A stretch of DNA of 64,000 nucleotides from Chloracidobacterium sp. (GTDB lineage: Bacteria; Acidobacteriota; Blastocatellia; Pyrinomonadales; Pyrinomonadaceae), in assembly GCA_015075585.1 (NCBI GenBank), contig JABTUB010000001.1, positions 186,001 to 250,000 of the forward strand. The letters are read 5' to 3'. Of this stretch, positions 60,116-64,000 are shown piece by piece (the first letter of the stretch is position 1; every line of letters starts with the position of its first letter). Below the pieces are notes generated by a model. It saw only the letters and a list, made by a program, of their open reading frames with translations, was not told where the DNA came from and ran no database searches. A program made the position numbers and the translations under genes.

Positions 60116-60636
60116 TTTCTTGGTCTCGCTTAAACATAAAATGTTGTTTTTGCATCGGTGTTGGCATTACAATTGACGCTATGTAGGGTTTTGCAATGCA
60201 GCCGAGGATGTTTTGTATCCGGCATTTCCACCGATGCTCTTTTACCTTAGCCTCGGTTGCGGTTGAGAATACTTAGAGCAGCCTGAGGCTCTTCTTGTAT
60301 TTTCCTGAATAATTTCTGATCTGCTATGTCATTGAAACGCAAAGAGTTATATGAATTCTCGCGTTTCCGTTTGGATGTTCCCGAACGGCTTCTATTGCGT
60401 GACGGTAAACGTGTGCGGTTGCCGGACAAGGCCTTTCAGACGCTTTGTGTGCTCGTGCGGCGTGCCGGCGAACTTGTTACTAAGGATGAATTGATCGGCG
60501 AGGTTTGGGCTGATTCCATCGTCGAGGAGAATAATCTCGATCAGAAGATCTCAGTACTGCGGCAAACGCTTGGCGAACAGCGGGCCGCAAAAGGCAAAGA
60601 AAAGTTCATCGAAACCGTACGCGGACACGGCTACCG
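59857..60636. repeat. 780-bp duplicated block, copy B
   Basis: Partner of 55554-56333. It contains the 5' end of the barrel pseudogene, the shared intergenic region and the first 104 codons of the intact regulator gene. A further 52 bases to the left (59805-59856) also match copy A (55427-55478) with more differences, across a 75-bp deletion. Confidence 0.92.
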
Positions 60637-62305
60637 ATTCCTGCCCGAGGTGCGGCCGGTCATCGGTGACCGGAACGGCGGGAATCACGACGAGACGGTT
60701 GAGCCGGCCTCCGCGGAAGAAAGCGCTGTAACGAGAGGAGCTGACGGGGCGGACGAACTTTCCGGCGAACAAGAGAATGTTGTCCCGCGAAGGCCGCTCA
60801 AACAGCGGCTTTGGCTGGCAGCATTTGCGTTGGTCTTGGCCGGCGTCGGAGCTTTTGCCGTATGGTACTTTGCGTTCGGTCGAGTGCGGCCCGCGGCCGA
60901 TATCGACTCGGTCGCCGTGATGCCTTTTGAAAATTCAACACGGTCCGCGGATATGGAATATCTCGGCGACGGAATTGCGGAGAGCCTGATAAACGATCTG
61001 TCGCGTCTGTCAGGGCTGAAAGTGCTGTCGGGGCGTTCCGCTATTTCGGACGGCGAGACAAAAGACGCTCGATCGATCGGCACCGCATTGAACGTGAAGG
61101 CCGTGCTTAGCGGTAACATTAAGACGGTTGGTGACCAACTCATAGTCAACGTCCGATTTGATAATGCTGAGGACAATCATCGGATATGGGGCGAACAGTA
61201 CACAGCAAAACTGGCTGATATCTTTAATGTGCAGAACGATATTACGCGCAGGGTTTCAAGCAGCCTGCATCGTAGGATCGCGGGCCAGGGCGATCAAACC
61301 ACCGCAAAGCAGGACACGCACAATACCGACGCTTACCAGCTTTACCTGCAAGGCCTCTATCACTGGAACAAGCGGACAGTTGCGGACATACACCGAAGCA
61401 TGGAGCTATTCCAACAGGCGATAGATAAAGATCCGGCCTATGCCAAGGCGTATGCAGGCCTGGCCTCGGCCTATAACGTTTTGCCCGTTTACGACAAACA
61501 TTTGAAGCGCGAAGACATAAAAGAGCTTATTGCGAAGCGAAATGCTGCCACGCTGAAAGCACAGGCTTTGGATGACGGACTTCCCGAGGTTCACGCCTTG
61601 CTGGCGGCGAATTACGAAGACAACTTGGATCTTCCCGCAGCTGAGGCTGAGTACCGGCGGGCGATCGAGTTGAATCCGAATATTGCGACGGTTCATAGTT
61701 CGTATTCGCTATTTTTGTCTTGGTTCGGCAGGCATGATGAGGCCATGGCTGAGATCGAAAAAGCCCGCTCGCTTGAGCCGTTCTCGCCAAGCATCGCATT
61801 CAATGTCGGTGTGCGGTTCGCCGATTCGCGGCGTTTTGATGAGGCGATAGCACAGTACAAACGCGTACTCGAGACCGAGCCGGAACATCCGCTGACCCAC
61901 CTTTTCCTCGCTCAGGCATACGATGATACGGCGCGGTTTCAAGAAGCGATAGCTGAATATAAGCTCGCAAACGTCCTGCTCGAAAAAGAGTCAGCCGAAA
62001 GTGCCGCAAAACGAGCTGCCGAATTGACCGCGGCGCTAAAGCACGGCGGGTCGCCGGAATACTGGAAGAAGCGGCTTGAATTCAGCCGTCGCGACCTCAA
62101 CGACGGCAATGGTACTTCCTACGACGTCGCCGTCGCGTATGCTCGCTTGAACCGGGACACAGCGGCGCTCGAATTCCTTGACCGATCCTTTGCCGAACGT
62201 GAATTTGACCTGTTGTGGTGCAGGAACGAACCGGCTTTTGACGCGCTCCGGCAGGATCGGCGCTTTACTGACCTGCTGCATCGCATCGGTTTGCCTGAAC
62301 AATAG
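60326..62305 (+). CDS. Winged-helix / TolB-like / TPR membrane regulator
   Basis: 659 residues. Cytoplasmic winged-helix DNA-binding domain (8-108, OmpR/CadC type), disordered linker, one membrane helix (162-184), a periplasmic TolB/FlgO-like domain (about 193-330: VAVMPFENSTRSADMEYLGDGIAESL, GTALNVKAVLSGNI) and tetratricopeptide repeats (about 340-600: AYQLYLQGLYHWNKRT, PAYAKAYAGLASAYN). This is a one-component transmembrane regulator design frequent in Acidobacteriota. The natural target would be the divergent promoter next to it; here that neighbour is a barrel pseudogene, while the intact barrel lies next to the truncated regulator copy. Confidence 0.88.
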   Translation: MSLKRKELYEFSRFRLDVPERLLLRDGKRVRLPDKAFQTLCVLVRRAGELVTKDELIGEVWADSIVEENNLDQKISVLRQTLGEQRAAKGKEKFIETVRGHGYRFLPEVRPVIGDRNGGNHDETVEPASAEESAVTRGADGADELSGEQENVVPRRPLKQRLWLAAFALVLAGVGAFAVWYFAFGRVRPAADIDSVAVMPFENSTRSADMEYLGDGIAESLINDLSRLSGLKVLSGRSAISDGETKDARSIGTALNVKAVLSGNIKTVGDQLIVNVRFDNAEDNHRIWGEQYTAKLADIFNVQNDITRRVSSSLHRRIAGQGDQTTAKQDTHNTDAYQLYLQGLYHWNKRTVADIHRSMELFQQAIDKDPAYAKAYAGLASAYNVLPVYDKHLKREDIKELIAKRNAATLKAQALDDGLPEVHALLAANYEDNLDLPAAEAEYRRAIELNPNIATVHSSYSLFLSWFGRHDEAMAEIEKARSLEPFSPSIAFNVGVRFADSRRFDEAIAQYKRVLETEPEHPLTHLFLAQAYDDTARFQEAIAEYKLANVLLEKESAESAAKRAAELTAALKHGGSPEYWKKRLEFSRRDLNDGNGTSYDVAVAYARLNRDTAALEFLDRSFAEREFDLLWCRNEPAFDALRQDRRFTDLLHRIGLPEQ

Positions 62306-62524
62306 CGTGCGACGGCACATCCCGCATCCTGTCTCTCATTTCGGCGGTCTGATCGATCTTTGTGCGCTGTAAGGTCTTGCGTGGTCTCAAAAACGTGCAT
62401 TACGCCGTTCATAACGAACGGATGCCGCGCGGGTATGCCCATTCGAGGATCGCGGATCGGGACAAATGCCGACGCGGCCGAGCTCGAGGCGGTCGCCGTC
62501 CCAACAGGTACAGACGGCACCGCG
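62306..62524. other. Gap between regulator gene and integron array
   Basis: About 220 bases. A perfect hairpin, CCGTTC/GAACGG, lies near 62413. A minus-strand frame starting at a TTG in the first attC runs through here and then antisense to the regulator gene; it has no recognisable domain. This may be a truncated last cassette or native flank. Confidence 0.4.
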
Positions 62525-62584
62525 GCATAACGTTTCAATTAAGCCGCGCCATGAAGCCGCGTTGGCCTGAATGATTTGTTAGCC
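62525..62584 (-). repeat. attC recombination site (60 bp) after the GIY-YIG cassette
   Basis: Read on the minus strand it starts GGCTAAC, continues AAATCATTCAGGCC and ends GGCTTAATTGAAACGTTATGC. The R'' and R' cores (AAC...GTT) and the L' segment GGCTTAA-x-TGAA are those of classical 59-base elements such as the aadA site. Length 60 bp is typical. The TAA stop of the cassette gene lies in the R'' core. Confidence 0.85.
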
Positions 62585-63340
62585 ATCCAGCCCGATCCCT
62601 ACAATTGGGCTCTGCTGCCCAACACGAAATAAATGAGCGACTGAACGCCCAAGATATTGCGACCGCTTAGGTTCAGAAGCAATATGTCCTACGAACTCCC
62701 AACGCTTACCTTTCTGCTTGGCTAATTCTGATTGATCACGAGTCGCATAGAGTGTCGTGCCAGCACGGTGCCAAGACTCTATCTCATAAACCTCCCGGAC
62801 AATCCCAGCGTAGACGGCCATTGCAAATCGTGCCCGGTTGCGGCGTTCGCCTATAACCCAAATTCCACGAGTACTTTCGTATAGTGCCTCAGCACTCATT
62901 CCATACCGAAACAGTCGGTTAATGCGAATCAGCAATGCTGGATCAGTTACATCTACGGATTGAGCGTTGTTTTCTGCGATAAAATCTGCTAACGGGCGCC
63001 TTGGATAATCGGTACTAAAGCGCCCTCTGACAAGATTAGTGAGCTGATCAACTCCTATAAGCTCAATAAGCGCAGCCTCTACTCGGCTAGATTCAAGATC
63101 ATCACGAAGTTGGTACGCAATAATATCAATTCGCGGCTCAAGGCCAACGCCGCGAATTTCATTGATTCTATCAACCTTGTTCGACTCAGTCTTATCAAGT
63201 AAGTGATCTACTGCTCGCCTTCCAACGCCTTTCCCAATATAGAACACCGACTCATCGCGTGGATCGATATATGCATACACATAAAAACCCAGCGCATTTG
63301 CGGTATCTTGCGAAATTTCTGCGGACACGATTGCCTCCAT
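62579..63340 (-). CDS. GIY-YIG (LEM-3-like) nuclease, integron cassette gene
   Basis: 253 residues. The GIY-YIG core is near the N-terminus: FYVYAYIDP (19-27) and VFYIGKGVGRRAVDHL (32-47), with RIDIIAYQLRDD and an ESSRVEAALIELI helix containing the catalytic-type glutamate. The 'YVY-x-YIDP' form is that of LEM-3/ANKLE1-like proteins. The rest (from about 130) is unidentified. The start may be GTG 63328, preceded by GGAGG, rather than ATG 63340, which is only 4 bases after the attC core. Flanked by attC sites; the stop lies within one. Confidence 0.8.
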   Translation of the reverse strand: MEAIVSAEISQDTANALGFYVYAYIDPRDESVFYIGKGVGRRAVDHLLDKTESNKVDRINEIRGVGLEPRIDIIAYQLRDDLESSRVEAALIELIGVDQLTNLVRGRFSTDYPRRPLADFIAENNAQSVDVTDPALLIRINRLFRYGMSAEALYESTRGIWVIGERRNRARFAMAVYAGIVREVYEIESWHRAGTTLYATRDQSELAKQKGKRWEFVGHIASEPKRSQYLGRSVAHLFRVGQQSPIVGIGLDG

Positions 63341-63344
63341 TGAT

Positions 63345-63456
63345 GGCTAACACCTGAGTTAAGCCGAACTGCGTAGCGCAGGTAACAGGGTGGCAAGCTT
63401 TCTCTGCCACGCCGTTGCCGGAGCGAAGCAGTTTCGGCTGGAACGCATTGTTAGCC
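63345..63456 (-). repeat. attC recombination site (112 bp) after the PIN-like cassette
   Basis: On the minus strand, GGCTAAC at one end and GTTAGCC at the other are perfect complements. Inside, GTTCCAGCCGAAACTGC (L'') pairs with GCAGTTCGGCTTAACTC (L'), and a variable middle follows. This is a normal attC folded-hairpin layout. Confidence 0.9.
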
Positions 63457-64000
63457 GTCATCGTCTTCGACGCCCCGTTTGGCGCCAACGATGATCTCGT
63501 TCAGAAGCTTTACCCAAGAGTTAGTGGACTCGCGCCTAATCGGTTTCTTGTTCGTATCGCTTGCGACCAAAGAGTCTTCCTCCTTCGCTTCCTCGTTGGT
63601 AACGGGCACCTTGAAGTGCCGCAACGCTTCAGAGAGCTTTGCATAGAGAATGAGCTTCCTCTTCTTACTGACACGGTCACTAAACTCATGGCGCAAATGG
63701 TCATTGATGTAAGCCGTATCCTCGTACACAACACCGTAATCTGAGTCTCGAGAAACGATAGTAAGCTCCGCATTTGCCGTGATTGCACACTCGACCATCC
63801 ACTCCCAGTTTATCACATCGCCCAATGACGTGTCGTTCTTCTTCCTAGGCGGACAGCCGTGGAGAAAGCGTCGCAGAGCGCGATTTCGGATACGTTTCCG
63901 ACGCGGGTCGTCCCGAGTCAAAACAAGGGCGCTTTCCCGGTGGAATATCCTCTGGCATGCTTGGTACACCACATCGTTTTGAGCAGGATCAGATAGGACT
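63451..64000 (-). CDS. PIN-like (DUF4935-type) RNase domain protein, 5' end outside window
   Basis: At least 182 residues; the frame is open through the right edge. The stretch RFLHGCPPRKKNDTSLGDVINWEWM followed by TIVSRDSDYGVVYED matches the C-terminal half of PIN-like DUF4935 domains, with acidic residues in GD and SRDSD positions that bind Mg ions. The tail (about the last 60 residues) is charged. PIN domains cut RNA and are often toxins or defence effectors. It is encoded in a cassette, with its stop inside attC. No antitoxin gene is visible in the part seen. Confidence 0.7.
   Translation of the reverse strand, partial: VLSDPAQNDVVYQACQRIFHRESALVLTRDDPRRKRIRNRALRRFLHGCPPRKKNDTSLGDVINWEWMVECAITANAELTIVSRDSDYGVVYEDTAYINDHLRHEFSDRVSKKRKLILYAKLSEALRHFKVPVTNEEAKEEDSLVASDTNKKPIRRESTNSWVKLLNEIIVGAKRGVEDDDG

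Larger units (their letters stand above)
62525..64000 (-). mobile_element. Integron gene-cassette array (two cassettes, right end cut by window)
   Basis: Two attC sites on the minus strand each follow a gene whose TAA stop lies inside the GGCTAAC core (63451-63456 and 62578-62584). This is the standard gene-then-attC cassette order. Transcription runs right to left, so attI and the integrase gene, if present, should be beyond 64000. Neither intI nor attI is in the window, so a cluster of attC sites lacking an integrase (CALIN) is equally possible. Confidence 0.82.

Noticed and set aside
60247..60429. 60-residue minus-strand frame present in both duplicated blocks
   Set aside because: Its presence twice (55944-56126 and here) follows from the duplication. 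It runs antisense to the regulator start and has no ribosome site of note.
62119..62538. 139-residue minus-strand frame starting in the attC site
   Set aside because: Begins with TTG, half of it is antisense to the regulator gene, and no recognisable domain is present.

Overview
The window looks like one contiguous piece of a bacterial chromosome, moderately GC-rich. It most likely comes from the Acidobacteriota, class Blastocatellia (Pyrinomonadaceae-like). That placement is an inference from gene content: a very long delta-60/FG-GAP repeat surface protein, a winged-helix/TolB-like/TPR membrane regulator, PEGA-OmpA and VWFA proteins, an MXAN_5187-type small protein, and several 'orphan' housekeeping genes side by side. 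There is no rRNA. One tRNA is present, tRNA-Ala(GGC).

Layout. 1-7.8 kb: housekeeping genes (ATP-grasp end, truA, uppS, cdsA, aspS, thioesterase, RNase D-like, YceH-like). 7.8-13.97 kb: a 45-residue membrane peptide too short for routine ORF calling, a secreted TPR protein, serC and selA overlapping tail to tail, a cold-shock gene with a long leader, and tryptophan 2,3-dioxygenase. 13.98-17.5 kb: hemW and purL, both interrupted in frame by the same 91-bp palindromic element. 17.6-27.6 kb: thioredoxin-like protein, S41 peptidase, MgtE-N/CBS protein, lytic transglycosylase, dTDP-rhamnose genes (rfbB, rfbD) and a Wzc-type tyrosine kinase. 27.8-33.7 kb: a 1247-residue fused flavoprotein (GltD-like plus PyrK-like), methyltransferase, tatA, prolyl aminopeptidase. 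33.7-42.8 kb: an asnB/glycosyltransferase/methyltransferase sugar-polymer region, split by an AT-rich three-gene restriction-modification island at 35.7-38.9 kb. 42.9-48.8 kb: thyA, OmpA/PEGA, VWFA, FmdB, trxB, PilZ, enoyl-CoA hydratase, tRNA-Ala. 48.8-54.7 kb: a glycoside hydrolase cluster (GH5-like, amylo-1,6-glucosidase, GH63-like). 55-62.3 kb: an outer-membrane barrel gene and a divergent regulator gene whose shared 5' region exists twice, about 4.3 kb apart, flanking the delta-60 protein. 62.5-64 kb: the end of an integron gene-cassette array on the minus strand, with two attC sites and two cassette genes (GIY-YIG and PIN-like).

Most notable: (1) a restriction-modification operon made of a dual-domain methyltransferase, a LAGLIDADG-fold protein that has lost both catalytic aspartates, and a small PD-(D/E)XK-like protein, suggesting a nuclease with separate recognition and cleavage subunits; (2) an identical palindromic element translated as a peptide insert inside both HemW and PurL; (3) integron cassettes at the right edge with no integrase in the window; (4) a recent segmental duplication that left one truncated regulator and one barrel pseudogene. 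All calls come from reading the sequence; no database search was run.
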